From Luteimonas yindakuii (GTDB taxonomy: Bacteria > Pseudomonadota > Gammaproteobacteria > Xanthomonadales > Xanthomonadaceae), in NCBI RefSeq assembly GCF_004803715.2, contig NZ_CP039383.2, positions 2,914,001 to 2,978,000 on the forward strand: DNA of 64,000 nucleotides, given 5' to 3'. A model generated the notes under the pieces. The model did no database searches. It had not been told where the DNA came from and saw only the letters and a program-made list of their open reading frames with translations. The translations under genes were made by a program, and so were the position numbers. Shown piece after piece: positions 1 through 8,988 of this stretch. Numbering within the stretch: position 1 is the first letter of the stretch; the number at the start of each line of letters is the position of its first letter.

Positions 1-2
1 AG

Positions 3-1088
3 ACGCTGTGGAGTGCGCAGGCCGATGGCGAGCGCATCCGCATCTGGGAATGCCGCGACCACGCCCACGAGGCCGAGCGCGTCGCCGCCGAGCTGCAGTT
101 CCTGCATGCGTCCGATGGCATGCAGTGGAACGAGTGCTGCATCCTGTTCCGCAGCAATTTCCAGTCGCGTGCGCTGGAAAAGGCCCTGCAGTTGATGCGC
201 GTCCCCTACCACCTGTCCGGCGGCACCGCGTTCCTGGAGCGCGCCGAGGTCAAGGATGCGCTGTCGTGGCTGCGGCTGGTCGCCAATCCCGAGGACGACA
301 GCGCGTTCCTGCGCGCGGTGCAGTCGCCCAAGCGCGAAGTCGGCGCGACCACGCTGGCGCGGCTGGCGGAACTCGCGCAACAGGCGCAGATGCCGATGTC
401 GCGTGCGATCGAATCGATCGGCCTGCTGAAGCAGTTGCCGCCGCGGGCGGCGAATTCGCTTGGTGGCTTCGCCGACATCCTGCGCAGCCTGCGCCAGGAC
501 GCCAACCGGCTGCCGCCGGCCGAACTGGTGCGCAACCTGGTCGAGCGCTCCGGGATGCTTGCTGCGGTGCGTGCGCAGTGCAAGACCGAACAGCAGTTCG
601 CGATGCGCCGCGGCAACCTCGACGAGCTCGCCGGCTGGTTCGAGGGTGGCGCGCGTGGCGCGGGACCGGGCGACCTTGCCGCGCAACTGGCACTGCTCAC
701 CCATGCCGACCGCGACGATCCCGGCAACCAGGTCCGCATGATGAGCATGCACGGGGCCAAGGGGCTCGAATTCCGCTATGTCTTCGTCGTCGGCGTTGAA
801 GACGGCGTGCTCCCGCACGAGGCCAGCATCGATGAAGGCCGCATCGACGAGGAGCGGCGCCTGCTGTACGTGGCCATCACCCGCGCCAAGGAGCGGTTGT
901 GGCTGTCGCACGCACGCGAAGCGACCAAGTGGGGCAGCCGGATGAAGCTCAAGCCCAGCCGCTTCCTCGACGAACTGCCAGCCGACGAACTGCAACGCGA
1001 TGGCGCCGATCCCGTCGCCGATGCGGCGCACAAGCGCGAACGTGCGGACGCGGGCTTCGCCGCGATCAGGGCACTGCTCGACGCCTGA
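3..1088 (+). CDS. rep: ATP-dependent DNA helicase Rep, C-terminal part (5' truncated by window edge)
   Basis: Superfamily 1A 3'-5' DNA helicase, acting in replication-fork restart and protein displacement ahead of the fork. The reading frame is open from base 3, so the start and the Walker A half lie outside; 361 residues are visible of a family length near 650–680. Visible motifs are the UvrD-type helicase motif around residues 245–256 (MHGAKGLE) and motif VI around 289–299 (YVAITRAKERL), followed by the usual short charged tail. UvrD is the nearest alternative. Rep is preferred because the protein ends soon after motif VI without the long UvrD C-terminal extension. A gap of about 145 bases separates it from the next gene. 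Confidence 0.88.
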   Translation, partial: TLWSAQADGERIRIWECRDHAHEAERVAAELQFLHASDGMQWNECCILFRSNFQSRALEKALQLMRVPYHLSGGTAFLERAEVKDALSWLRLVANPEDDSAFLRAVQSPKREVGATTLARLAELAQQAQMPMSRAIESIGLLKQLPPRAANSLGGFADILRSLRQDANRLPPAELVRNLVERSGMLAAVRAQCKTEQQFAMRRGNLDELAGWFEGGARGAGPGDLAAQLALLTHADRDDPGNQVRMMSMHGAKGLEFRYVFVVGVEDGVLPHEASIDEGRIDEERRLLYVAITRAKERLWLSHAREATKWGSRMKLKPSRFLDELPADELQRDGADPVADAAHKRERADAGFAAIRALLDA

Positions 1089-1194
1089 GGCCGACGCTGC
1101 CTGCTCACGCTGCGCGCCGCACCTGCTTGTGCATGCGCCGTCGCGTGCGCGGGCGGACGGGCCTGGAACGCGACGGGCTGTCATCCGCGTCGGC

Positions 1195-1200
1195 TAAACT
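1195..1200 (+). promoter_or_regulatory. Candidate -10 box of the acid phosphatase gene
   Basis: TAAACT lies 32 bases before the ATG at 1233. It fits the TAnnnT -10 pattern repeated before several genes in this window. No convincing -35 hexamer is visible. Confidence 0.3.
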
Positions 1201-1232
1201 CGCACGCCCCTGCATGATCCGCGGAGCCCGCG

Positions 1233-2147
1233 ATGCGCCCCCTGCTGCTGACCCTGTCCCTGTTCGTCATCGGCCTGTCGGCCTGCCGGCCGACCCCGGA
1301 GGCGACCACGGCGCCGTCCGCAGCGGCGCCTGTCCCGGCTGAACAGTCCGCGCGACCGGCCGCCACCGACGCCGACGACAACCTCAACGCGGTGCTGTGG
1401 GTGCAGCGTTCGGTCGAATACCGGGCGACGGCGCTGTCGCTGTTCCGCGCCGCCGCCGACCATCTCGACGCGGCGCTCGCCGAGAAGAACTGGGACGCAC
1501 TGGTGCCCGATGAACGCGACAACCCGCAGGCCTGGGCGTCACTGCCGCCGGCGGTGATCATGGACATCGACGAAACCGTGCTCGACAACTCGCCTTACCA
1601 GGCGCGCCTCGTGCACGACGGCGGCGAGTACGACGAAGCCACCTGGGCCGCGTGGGTGGCGGAGAAGAAGGCCGAGCCGGTGCCCGGCGTGGTCGACTTC
1701 GCCCGCGTGGCAACCGAGAAGGGCGTGACCATCCTCTACCTGTCCAACCGCGCCCAGCATCTCAACGAGGCCACCCTCGCCAACCTGCGCGCGGTCGGCC
1801 TGCCGGTGAAGGACGACAGCGTGTTCCTCGGCCTTGGCACCCATGTCGAGGGCTGCGAGCAGCACGGCAGCGAAAAGCTCTGCCGCCGCCGCCTTGCGGG
1901 GCGCGACTACCGGGTCCTCATGCAGTTCGGCGACCAGCTCGGTGATTTCGTCCAGGTGATAGCCAATACCGACGAGGCCCGCAACGGCCTGCTGGACGAG
2001 TACGGCGACTGGTTCGGCGAACGCTGGTGGATGCTGCCGAACCCGACCTATGGCGGCTGGGAGCCGGCGCTGTTCAACAACGCCTGGGACCAGCCACGCG
2101 AACAGCGGCGCGCCGCCAAGCGCGAGGCGTTACAGCTGGCGCAGTAG
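1233..2147 (+). CDS. HAD-family class B acid phosphatase lipoprotein (e(P4)/5'-nucleotidase type)
   Basis: Predicted outer-membrane or periplasmic phosphomonoesterase of the HAD subfamily IIIB (lipoprotein e(P4) family), which releases phosphate from nucleotides and other monoesters. The 304-residue protein opens with a lipoprotein signal peptide ending in LSAC (Cys18). The catalytic DxDxT motif is seen as DIDETVLDN at residues 111–119, with nucleophile Asp111 and acid/base Asp113. Motif II is present as YLSNRAQ near residue 170. A Pro/Ala-rich linker follows the lipid-anchored cysteine. The start is supported by the signal peptide and by a TAAACT box at 1195–1200. It appears monocistronic. 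The exact substrate cannot be read from sequence. Confidence 0.88.
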   Translation: MRPLLLTLSLFVIGLSACRPTPEATTAPSAAAPVPAEQSARPAATDADDNLNAVLWVQRSVEYRATALSLFRAAADHLDAALAEKNWDALVPDERDNPQAWASLPPAVIMDIDETVLDNSPYQARLVHDGGEYDEATWAAWVAEKKAEPVPGVVDFARVATEKGVTILYLSNRAQHLNEATLANLRAVGLPVKDDSVFLGLGTHVEGCEQHGSEKLCRRRLAGRDYRVLMQFGDQLGDFVQVIANTDEARNGLLDEYGDWFGERWWMLPNPTYGGWEPALFNNAWDQPREQRRAAKREALQLAQ

Positions 2148-2292
2148 TCGGCGGCGGCGTGCACCGGCGCGACGTACGACCACGGACCGGGCACCCTGGG
2201 GTCATCCCGAGGCTGCGCATCCGACGGTGGCGCGCTAGCGTGCGGGAACCGGCGATGGGGGCGCCGGCACCCGGCAACCTGCGCGAAGGCCC

Positions 2293-3691
2293 ATGGTCGG
2301 TCCCCTTTCCAATCTCTCTCCTCCTTCGCTGCCCATGGGGCCTGGCGGCGGCCGATCGCTGATCGGCGTCCTCCACAGCCTGACCAGTCCGCTGGCCCGC
2401 AGCATGGGGCTCGGTGAGGGTCACGCAGGCCCATGGACGCAGGGTGCGCGCTCGCATCTGGTGGATACCGTGCGTCCACCGACGCCTCCCGCCCCGCCCG
2501 GGCTGGCCCAGGCCGCCGCCGTCCGGCCGCCGGGCGCGGGCGCCCCACCGGGGGGCACGGCCGCGACAGGCAGCGCCCGGCCTGACGTCACCGCCGGGAC
2601 TGTCGCAGGCGGCTGCCAGCGCTGCCGGCGCGGGTGGCTCCGGAGTGGGCATGGCGACGACGGCCAGTGGCGCCGTCGCCCGCCCGTTGGCCGATGCACT
2701 GGCTGCCACCGCGCCGCGACCCGGGGCACCCGGCGCGGCGACGCCCGGTTCGCTCATTACCGGCGCCGGCATGGCGCAGGTGGCAGGCGCCATGGCGACG
2801 GCCGGGCCGGCTGGTGGGTTGGCGGCTGGCCTGGCCGGCCTGCAAGGCGCGCCCGCTGCAGCCGCCAGCGCCATCCCACGCGGCATGCCCGCGATGACCG
2901 CGCCCGCGACCCTGGCCGCAGTCGGCACCACGGCCCATCCGGGCGCGCTTGCCGGCAACGCCACCGGCGCTGCGGGTGCTGCAGGTGCCGCCGCCCAGGG
3001 CGTGCCGCTGGCCAGCGGCACGCTGGCACCGTCGCTGGTGCGTGGCGACCTCGCGCTTCCCGGCGTGCTGCGCGCCGATGCGGCGCTGGCGGGTGAGCGT
3101 GCGGGCTCACTGGCACCCGCGGGGATGCTTGCGCAGGCGCCCGGCACCACCGCCGTGGCCAGCGCCGGTGCCACTGTCGCGATGGCGAATGCCCCATCCG
3201 TACAGCCCATGCCCACCATGCCTGCCGTGGTGCCGCCATCGCAGTCGCCGGCCGATGTGCGCGGCAACCCGCTGGCGGGCGGGGGCGAACGCGGTGGCAC
3301 ACGCGTGGATGGTGCACCGATCGCACACGGCCACACCGTTGCCTCCGGCGACGGGCGCCGCGCACGGCGCGATCGCTTCACCACGCTGCTCGCCGCGGTC
3401 GGCGCCGGATCCGACGCCGCACGCCGCGAACTGGCCGAGATCCGGAAGGCGGAGCTCGCCTACCAGTGGTTGTACTGGGTGCTCACCATCGTCGCGTTCG
3501 CCAGCTTCGGCATCCTGCTGGTCGCCCTGCTGCCCTGGGGCGAAGGCGTGGCGCTGGTAAGCCGTGGCGTGCGTGAGCCGGTGTCGATGGGCGTCCTCGT
3601 CACGCTCGGCCTGGCCTCCGCGGCCGGGGCCTGGGCGATGGCCCGCACCGCCCTCTCGCGCAAGACCCCGGGCAGCGCCGGCGAACGCTGA
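2293..3691 (+). CDS. Ala/Gly/Pro-rich C-terminal membrane protein of unknown function, apparent frameshift near 2550–2590
   Basis: Not recognised. Reading from ATG 2293 (preceded by GAAGG four bases upstream) gives a plausible coding start (MVGPLSNLSPPSLPMGPGGG), but this frame degenerates after about residue 95. The downstream coding frame is one base on and runs to the stop at 3691; its own upstream part is an Arg-rich shadow. A run of six G at 2550–2555 is the likely point of a one-base insertion. The joined product would be about 466 residues: a long Ala/Gly/Met/Pro-rich low-complexity region, a basic segment, then two hydrophobic helices near the C-terminus (around bases 3466–3546 and 3577–3650) and a basic tail. 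It lies beside the T3SS but is separated from it by hairpins and a terminator. A membrane-inserted substrate or translocator is conceivable, but only as speculation. Confidence 0.55.
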
Positions 3692-4044
3692 GCACGCGCC
3701 GTCCCGCATCCGTGGCGGGACCATCCTGCGATCGGTGTTCTGGCGTCGGTTCACGCCGCCCCGCCAGAACGTCGGTGGGCGAGGTCGCGTCGCGGACGCC
3801 GATCGGCAGGAACGGTACGCACGTGCCGGTCAAGGGAAGGTTGCTTGCACCCCGCCGTCATCGAGGGCATCTCAACTGCGAACTCCTTGCGGCGTTCGCA
3901 ACGCAGTGAGCATTGAGCGTTGGCCTGACCGGTACAGCCTCCGATCCGGCCAGGGCTCTGCCAGTGCCACCGGCCGCACTTCTCGCGGACAAAAAGAAAC
4001 CCCTCGCAAGCGAGGGGTTTCTCCAGTTCCGGTTACGCGGTGGC
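3692..4044. other. Intergenic region with several hairpins, no gene seen
   Basis: No convincing coding frame. It holds a 7-bp-stem hairpin directly after the upstream stop (3701–3707/3715–3721), a 9-bp-stem hairpin (3737–3745/3762–3770), a 7-bp-stem hairpin (3877–3883/3894–3900), and the terminator listed separately. The first two may end transcription from the left-hand gene, although they lack T-tracts. Confidence 0.6.
3997..4020 (-). terminator. Intrinsic terminator of the minus-strand T3SS operon
   Basis: A perfect 10-bp stem (AAACCCCTCG/CGAGGGGTTT) with a four-base loop. On the minus strand it is followed by the T-rich tail TTTCTTTTTG. It lies 25 bases past the stop of the last T3SS gene (4045), which marks that gene as the distal end of the operon. 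Confidence 0.9.
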
Positions 4045-4359
4045 TTACTGCTTGCGGGCCATCGCGACGTTGCCTTCACCGATCGACTTCAGCACGGTGC
4101 TCAGCGCGTTCATGTACATCGAGAACAGCTGGCTGTCGGCGGTCAGCTGCGCGGAAGCCGAAGTGGCCTCCTTCTCGTTCTTGCTGCCGACCTTGTCGGC
4201 GTTCTTGACCATGCTCTCGGCGAGTTCGCCGACCTTGTCGCCCAGTGCCTTGGCAATGGCGTGCAGCCAGCTGGTCTCGCCGTTGGAGGCACCGTCGCCG
4301 CCCATCGTGATCTTGGACAGGCTGGCAATGAGTTCGCTGCTACCGATGTTGTTGCTCAT
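4045..4359 (-). CDS. Small needle/filament-like T3SS protein (second paralogue)
   Basis: A 104-residue helical protein at the distal end of the T3SS operon. The start at 4359 (MSNNIGSSEL) is chosen over an in-frame ATG 11 codons upstream because GGAG precedes it by about 7 bases. It has the two-helix layout of SctF/EspA-type subunits and shares a pattern with the small protein at 10309–10632: a Ser-Trp-x-x-Ala motif (SWLHAIAKALGDK here, SWYEAMSRAWGNT there), then polar helices and a basic Arg/Lys-Gln end. It has no signal peptide or membrane segment, as expected for a secreted T3SS subunit. It could form a filament or an alternative needle, or be an early substrate. Family membership is inferred from pattern, not homology search. 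Confidence 0.6.
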   Translation of the reverse strand: MSNNIGSSELIASLSKITMGGDGASNGETSWLHAIAKALGDKVGELAESMVKNADKVGSKNEKEATSASAQLTADSQLFSMYMNALSTVLKSIGEGNVAMARKQ

Positions 4360-4431
4360 GGGATGACTCCGTGGATTTTCTGATGTGGTCATGTCTGGAA
4401 GCGGATCCTGCGGGCCGTTCCGTGGCCGGGC

Positions 4432-5031
4432 TCAGCGAAGCGGCGGGCCGCGCAGCCTCCGCGAACGGGAGCGTGTGATCGACTCCCGCAACGGATGGCT
4501 GTCGACGGCGGCCTCGTTCGTGCGCACCCTGGCGAGGTCGTCGCTGGCTTCGTTGTCGGACTGGCTTTCCAGCCACTCGCGCGCCTGCGCCTGGCCGTCA
4601 CGCTGGATGCGTCCGGCCAGTTCAAGCGCGCGCTGTACGTCGGGAGATTCCAGTGGCGCCACGGCGGCATCGATCTGCCGCACCAGTGCATCGCCGCTGG
4701 CCTGGTCGAGGGCGCCCTGCTCGATCAGCGCGTCGATCGAGGCGATCCATTCGTTGCGCTGCGGCACGCCCAGGGCCGGTTCCAGCGACACGTTGTCGAG
4801 CGCGTCGCGACAGCCCTGCATGACCAGCTCGAGGCCGGCCTCGGTCATCCCGGGCTGGGCCTGCAGCATCGCCTCGAACTCGGCGAGCTTCTGTTCGCGC
4901 TCCTCCGCGGCGACGTTGCGCGGGGAGGCAGGCGGGGCCGCCGCTTCGGCCATCACCGTCGAACCCACGCCCACAGATGGCAGCGCCTGGTCGGGCTTGC
5001 GGCGGGGCGGCGGGCGGCGGGTCAAGGCCAT
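4432..5031 (-). CDS. T3SS-operon protein of unknown function
   Basis: A 199-residue soluble protein between sctP and the distal needle-like gene. It is not recognised as any named Sct component. It starts with a basic, Pro-rich stretch (residues 1–45), followed by a mostly helical acidic middle (about 40–170) and an Arg-rich tail (RSRSRRLRGPP). AGGA lies nine bases before the ATG, the same strand is used throughout, and the gap to sctP is only 93 bases, so it is almost certainly co-transcribed. Plausible roles are a chaperone for the downstream small secreted protein, a regulator, or a secreted protein itself; the sequence does not decide between them. Confidence 0.6.
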   Translation of the reverse strand: MALTRRPPPRRKPDQALPSVGVGSTVMAEAAAPPASPRNVAAEEREQKLAEFEAMLQAQPGMTEAGLELVMQGCRDALDNVSLEPALGVPQRNEWIASIDALIEQGALDQASGDALVRQIDAAVAPLESPDVQRALELAGRIQRDGQAQAREWLESQSDNEASDDLARVRTNEAAVDSHPLRESITRSRSRRLRGPPLR

Positions 5032-5124
5032 GCGGTCAATGTCCTGCAGTTCGGGGCGTGCGTCAGCGTCGGTATCGAGTCTAGGCGGGCGTCCGGCAGC
5101 GACAAGCTGGGGCGCGCCCTAGGC

Positions 5125-5838
5125 TCACGCATGCCAGTGAGGATCGATCTCAAGCGTGCCGAGCGCACGGTCGGCGAAGCGTTGGGCGAGGTCCGGTGCG
5201 GCCTCGCGGATCGCGTCGTAGCTGCCGCGCGAACGGGTGTCGGCGCGCAGCAGCCAACCGGTTTCGGTGCGGCTGAGCAGCAGGTCGGTGCCCGGCAAGG
5301 AGGCGTCGGACATCCGCAGCAGGACCTGTCCGTCATCCGAATTGGCAGCCGTACCGCCGCCCACGGCCAGCTGGCGCACATGGCGTTCGAGAAGGTCGGC
5401 GAACGTGCCTGCGCTCGATGCCGGCGCCGCGACCGGCGCAGGTGCGGCACCTTCGCGCAGTGCCGACTGCGCCTGCATCATCGCCATGATCTCGGAGGCC
5501 TCGAGGGTCTGGCGGCCGCTGTCGCCGGTCTCGTCGCTGCGCGCGTGCACCGCGTCGACGCGGGCGGTGTCCTGGCCGGCCTCGCGCGCGGCATTGGCGG
5601 CCTCGGCCTGCAATGCAGCGCGCTGGTCGCCGCGCAACTCGCCTGCGCCCTGCTGGCGCGCCTGGGCGAACTCCTCGCGTGCTTCCTGGCCGGCGGAACC
5701 TGCCTGCCGCAGGACCTCGCGGAAGCGGTCGACGTTCTCGCGCGGCGGCGGCGCGCGCTCGGCATCCTGCGATTTCAGGCTGTCCTGCAGCCGCGCAGTG
5801 GCGGCGTTCTCGGCGGACTGGCTGCGTTCCACGCTCAT
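5125..5838 (-). CDS. sctP: T3SS needle-length regulator / substrate-specificity switch SctP
   Basis: Likely the ruler protein that sets needle length and makes SctU switch from early to late substrates. The 237-residue protein is polar, Gln/Ala/Arg-rich and probably extended for its first 150 residues. It ends in a compact domain (about residues 155–237, from FADLLERHVRQLAVG to the Trp-His-Ala end) resembling the T3S4 switch domain of YscP/FliK-type proteins. The start at 5838 is set by GAGG five bases upstream and the position 7 bases after sctO. Gene position (directly after ATPase and stalk genes) strongly supports the call, as the family is poorly conserved in sequence. Confidence 0.72.
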   Translation of the reverse strand: MSVERSQSAENAATARLQDSLKSQDAERAPPPRENVDRFREVLRQAGSAGQEAREEFAQARQQGAGELRGDQRAALQAEAANAAREAGQDTARVDAVHARSDETGDSGRQTLEASEIMAMMQAQSALREGAAPAPVAAPASSAGTFADLLERHVRQLAVGGGTAANSDDGQVLLRMSDASLPGTDLLLSRTETGWLLRADTRSRGSYDAIREAAPDLAQRFADRALGTLEIDPHWHA

Positions 5839-5845
5839 GGCGACC

Positions 5846-6334
5846 TCACGGTTGTCCCGGGGTGACATACCGCGCCATGAACAGATCGGCGGCGGCGTCC
5901 TCCTCCTGATGGGCCTCCAGCGCGAACTGCTCGTCGCGCCACAGGTGCTTGCGTTTCTCCAGCGCGTCCTCGCGTGCGCGGGCACGGAAGTACGCCTGCT
6001 TCGCCTCCTCGAGCGCGCGCTCGGCATCGCGCAGCCGCCCCTGCGCGGCCTGCAGGCGCTGTTGCGCGGCGACGATGTGCTGGGCGAGCAGCTCGATATG
6101 CGCCTCGCGTGTCTCCAGCACCATCGGCCAGGACAGGCCGGCAACCGGCGGATCGAGCAGGCGCGCGCGTTGCGACTGGCGGTCATCCTGCAGCGCGGTG
6201 ATCTCGTCGCCGATGCGCCGGCATTCCTCGCGGCACGCGGCGACCGCGCGTTGCCGGTCGAGCACCACCAGGCGCGCGGCTTCGGTGCGGTGCGCACGCA
6301 GCCTGAGCAGCGTCTGCAGCGGATAGCGCTTCAT
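5846..6334 (-). CDS. sctO: T3SS central stalk protein SctO (YscO/FliJ type)
   Basis: A 162-residue protein predicted to be an almost continuous coiled coil ([20 protein letters not shown] onward), rich in Arg, Glu, Ala and Gln. This is the signature of YscO/FliJ stalk proteins, which insert into the SctN hexamer, couple ATP hydrolysis to export and handle chaperones. Its ATG overlaps the sctN stop by four bases, and sctP begins 7 bases after it, so translation is coupled. Length and operon position match the family well. Confidence 0.85.
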   Translation of the reverse strand: MKRYPLQTLLRLRAHRTEAARLVVLDRQRAVAACREECRRIGDEITALQDDRQSQRARLLDPPVAGLSWPMVLETREAHIELLAQHIVAAQQRLQAAQGRLRDAERALEEAKQAYFRARAREDALEKRKHLWRDEQFALEAHQEEDAAADLFMARYVTPGQP

Positions 6335-7686
6335 CCGAACAGCTTCCTGAGCGCCTGCGCGGACTGCTCGAACGGCACCAGCTCCGCGGACGACTGCTGC
6401 AGCAGGTTGCGCATCGGCCCGATCTTCTCGATCGCGATGTCGGCATCGGGATCGCTGCCGCGCTTGTACTCGCCGAGCTGCAGCAGCAGCTCGATGTCCT
6501 GGTACTTGGCGAGGTACTTGCGCAGCTGGCCGGCGGCACGCAGGTGCGGCTGGTCGACCACGCGCGGCATCGTGCGGCTGAGGCTGGTCAGCACGTCGAT
6601 CGCCGGGTAGTGGTAGGCCGCGGCCAGCTTGCGCGACAGCACGATGTGGCCGTCGAGGATCGAACGCACTTCCTCGACGATCGGATCGCCGCCGTCCTCG
6701 TCCTCGGCCAGCACGGTGTAGAAGGCGGTGATCGAGCCCTTGTCGTTGTTGCCGGCGCGTTCGAACAGACGCGGCAGCGCGCTGAACACCGATGGCGGGA
6801 AGCCGCGGCGCGCCGGCGGTTCGCCGATCGCAAGGCCGACATCGCGCAATGCACGCGCGAAGCGGGTGACCGAATCGACCAGCAGCAGCACGCGCTTGCC
6901 CTGGTCGCGGAAGTGTTCGGCGATCGCGGTGCCGGCCCAGGCGGCCCGGCTGCGTTCCAGTGCCGGGCGGTCGGAGGTCGCCACCACGATCACCGACTTG
7001 CGCATGCCCGCTTCGCCGAGGTTGTCGTGGATGAACTCGCTGACCTCGCGACCACGCTCGCCGACCAGCACGATCACGTTGACGTCCGCATCGCCACCGC
7101 GCGCAAGCATGCCGAGCAGCGTGCTCTTGCCACCGCCGGCGACGGCGAAGATGCCGATGCGCTGGCCTTCGCCGGCCGTCATCACGGTGTCGATGGCACG
7201 CACGCCGGTGGAGAACGGCCGCTCGATCAGGTTGCGGGTGAGCGGGTTGGGCGAAGCGGCGTAGATCGGCGCCTCCGCGGTCGGGCCCGCCACCGGCCCC
7301 TTGCCGTCGATCGGCTCGCCATGCGCGTCGAGCACGCGTCCAAGCAGGCCCGGGCCGGCGCGCAGCGCGGCCTGGCGACCACTGGCGTAGACCTCGGTGG
7401 TGGCGGCGATGCCGTCCAGCGCACCCAGCGGCGTCAGCAGGGTGTGCTGGCGCGACACGCCGACCACTTCGGCCGCCAACGAGAACGACGGATCACCTTC
7501 GCCCGGCGGATTGCGCAGGTGGCAGAGCTCGCCGATCGCCGCCTTCAGGCCGGTGGCGCGGATCAGGGTGCCGTAGGCATCGGCGACCTTGCCCACGCGC
7601 TGCACGCTCTTGACCGAGGACAGCGCACTCAGCAGCGGGTCGTTGCCGGCGGCCAGGGCGGCCTCGAGCGGGTCGACCCGGCTCAT
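6331..7686 (-). CDS. sctN: T3SS export ATPase SctN
   Basis: The cytoplasmic hexameric ATPase that unfolds and releases substrates from chaperones at the export gate. The 451-residue protein has the FliI/SctN layout: N-terminal beta-barrel (1–100), RecA-type core with Walker A around residues 181–188 (AVAGGGKS), Walker B around 264–272 ([10 protein letters not shown]), the conserved VGERGREV stretch near 208–215, and a C-terminal helical domain ([16 protein letters not shown]). It overlaps sctL upstream and sctO downstream by four bases each. Full family length with intact catalytic motifs. Confidence 0.97.
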   Translation of the reverse strand: MSRVDPLEAALAAGNDPLLSALSSVKSVQRVGKVADAYGTLIRATGLKAAIGELCHLRNPPGEGDPSFSLAAEVVGVSRQHTLLTPLGALDGIAATTEVYASGRQAALRAGPGLLGRVLDAHGEPIDGKGPVAGPTAEAPIYAASPNPLTRNLIERPFSTGVRAIDTVMTAGEGQRIGIFAVAGGGKSTLLGMLARGGDADVNVIVLVGERGREVSEFIHDNLGEAGMRKSVIVVATSDRPALERSRAAWAGTAIAEHFRDQGKRVLLLVDSVTRFARALRDVGLAIGEPPARRGFPPSVFSALPRLFERAGNNDKGSITAFYTVLAEDEDGGDPIVEEVRSILDGHIVLSRKLAAAYHYPAIDVLTSLSRTMPRVVDQPHLRAAGQLRKYLAKYQDIELLLQLGEYKRGSDPDADIAIEKIGPMRNLLQQSSAELVPFEQSAQALRKLFG

Positions 7687-8333
7687 GTGCCGGCCTCGCG
7701 TGCGGTGGCGCCCGCCAGCGCGGTGCGGATCGCCTCGATCTGCTGGGCGACGCCGGCCCGCACTTCGCCGGCCTCGGACACCACCACGCAGCTCAGCGGA
7801 TCCAGGCTCTCGTCGTCGACCAGCTCGATCACGCCCACCGCCGGATGTGCCTGGCGCACCGCACCCAGGCCGGCGGCGACGCTTTCGCGCACGCCGGGAT
7901 GCACCCGGATCAACAGGAACTGTTCGGCCTGCGCGGCCTCGACCGCCTGCATCACCAGCGGCGGCACCACGCGGGCGGCGTCGAAACCGGGAGCGATGCG
8001 CGCCACGATCGCGCAGGCCAGGTCACTGATGCGCCCGGCCGCATCGCCAAGCACGCGCGCGCGCTGCTCGTTGAGGCTGGCGAGCTTCTCGGTCATCTGC
8101 TGCTGCGCGCGCGCCAGGCCTTCGGCGAAGCCCGCCGCCTGGCCCTGCTCGCGCGCACGTTCGATGTCGGCGGCGGCCTCGGCATAGAGGGCGTTGACCT
8201 GGTCGAGCAGCCGGTCGATCTCCTCCAGCCGCGCCCACGCCTGTGCCGGCACCACCCGCGCGCCGATCGCGCGGGCGAAGACGCGCTGGTCGTGGACGGT
8301 GATGGCGGAAGCCGGGGGCGTGGAAATACTCAT
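7683..8333 (-). CDS. sctL: T3SS stator protein SctL (YscL/HrpE/FliH type)
   Basis: The 216-residue peripheral stator that links the SctN ATPase to the sorting-platform pods (SctQ and SctK) and restrains its activity. An N-terminal coiled-coil half rich in Ala, Arg, Glu and Gln (residues 35–100) is followed by a globular C-terminal half resembling FliH/V-ATPase subunit E, ending at an SctN-binding surface. The stop overlaps the sctN ATG by four bases, and 12 bases separate it from sctK. Length, composition and position agree with the family. Confidence 0.88.
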   Translation of the reverse strand: MSISTPPASAITVHDQRVFARAIGARVVPAQAWARLEEIDRLLDQVNALYAEAAADIERAREQGQAAGFAEGLARAQQQMTEKLASLNEQRARVLGDAAGRISDLACAIVARIAPGFDAARVVPPLVMQAVEAAQAEQFLLIRVHPGVRESVAAGLGAVRQAHPAVGVIELVDDESLDPLSCVVVSEAGEVRAGVAQQIEAIRTALAGATAREAGT

Positions 8334-8345
8334 CGTGACGACGTC

Positions 8346-8978
8346 TCAGGCCTTGGCGGCGCGGGTTTCGTGGTGGGTGCACAACAGCAGCACCGGCCGC
8401 TCCGGCAGCACGGTGGGCATGGCGGGCTCGCGCGGATGCAACAGCGCGACCCACTCGCCCAGCGCGGGGTCACGGTGCGCGGCCCAGGCCCGCAGTTCCT
8501 GCCGGCCCTGGCGCGCGAACAACGCGAGCAACGGCGCGTCGTCGTCGGCACCGCCGGCGACCAGCGCCTGCTCGAGGCCCGCACCCAGCTCGCGCACCAC
8601 CGCCGGTGGCAGCTGCGCGTCCCACACCGAGGGGTCGAGCGCGAGCAGATAGCTGTTGCCCAGCGCACGCTTGAGCCGGCGCACCGGCTCGCGACGCACC
8701 TCGCCACGGATCGCGGGCGCATGCGCGAGGACGCCAAGGTCGCGTGCCAGACGCTCCACGCGTGCCTTCGGCCAGCGCATCGCGATGGTGGCCGGGTCAT
8801 GGCCCGGGCGCGGTGCCAGCAGCGCGTCGACGGCGCCATCCCCGATCAGCCCGCGTGCCAGCAGGCGACGACCGAGCCGACTGCCGCGGGCCCGACGCAG
8901 CAGGTCTGGCGGCAGCGGTTCGCCTCCGTCGCGGAACCAGTCCGGTTCCACCTCCGCCAGCAGCGCCTGCAGCGTCAC
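8346..8978 (-). CDS. sctK: T3SS sorting-platform protein SctK
   Basis: Likely the pod adaptor connecting the SctQ/SctL sorting platform to the SctD ring. The chosen start is the GTG at 8978, 10 bases after the sctJ stop with GAGG eight bases before it; this gives 210 residues, near the family norm. The body is helical and Arg/Leu-rich, with a YscK/HrpB4-like stretch (about residues 60–100, VERLARDLGVLAHAPAIRGE). Upstream in-frame sequence is an Arg-rich shadow of sctJ and was excluded. Position between sctJ and sctL matches the classical order SctJ-K-L. Confidence 0.75.
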   Translation of the reverse strand: MTLQALLAEVEPDWFRDGGEPLPPDLLRRARGSRLGRRLLARGLIGDGAVDALLAPRPGHDPATIAMRWPKARVERLARDLGVLAHAPAIRGEVRREPVRRLKRALGNSYLLALDPSVWDAQLPPAVVRELGAGLEQALVAGGADDDAPLLALFARQGRQELRAWAAHRDPALGEWVALLHPREPAMPTVLPERPVLLLCTHHETRAAKA

Positions 8979-8988
8979 CGCGGGCGCC

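Noticed and set aside
2074..3384. Minus-strand open frame opposite the Ala/Gly-rich gene
   Set aside because: Arg/Pro/Ala-rich shadow; the plus strand has the ribosome binding site and hydrophobic helices.
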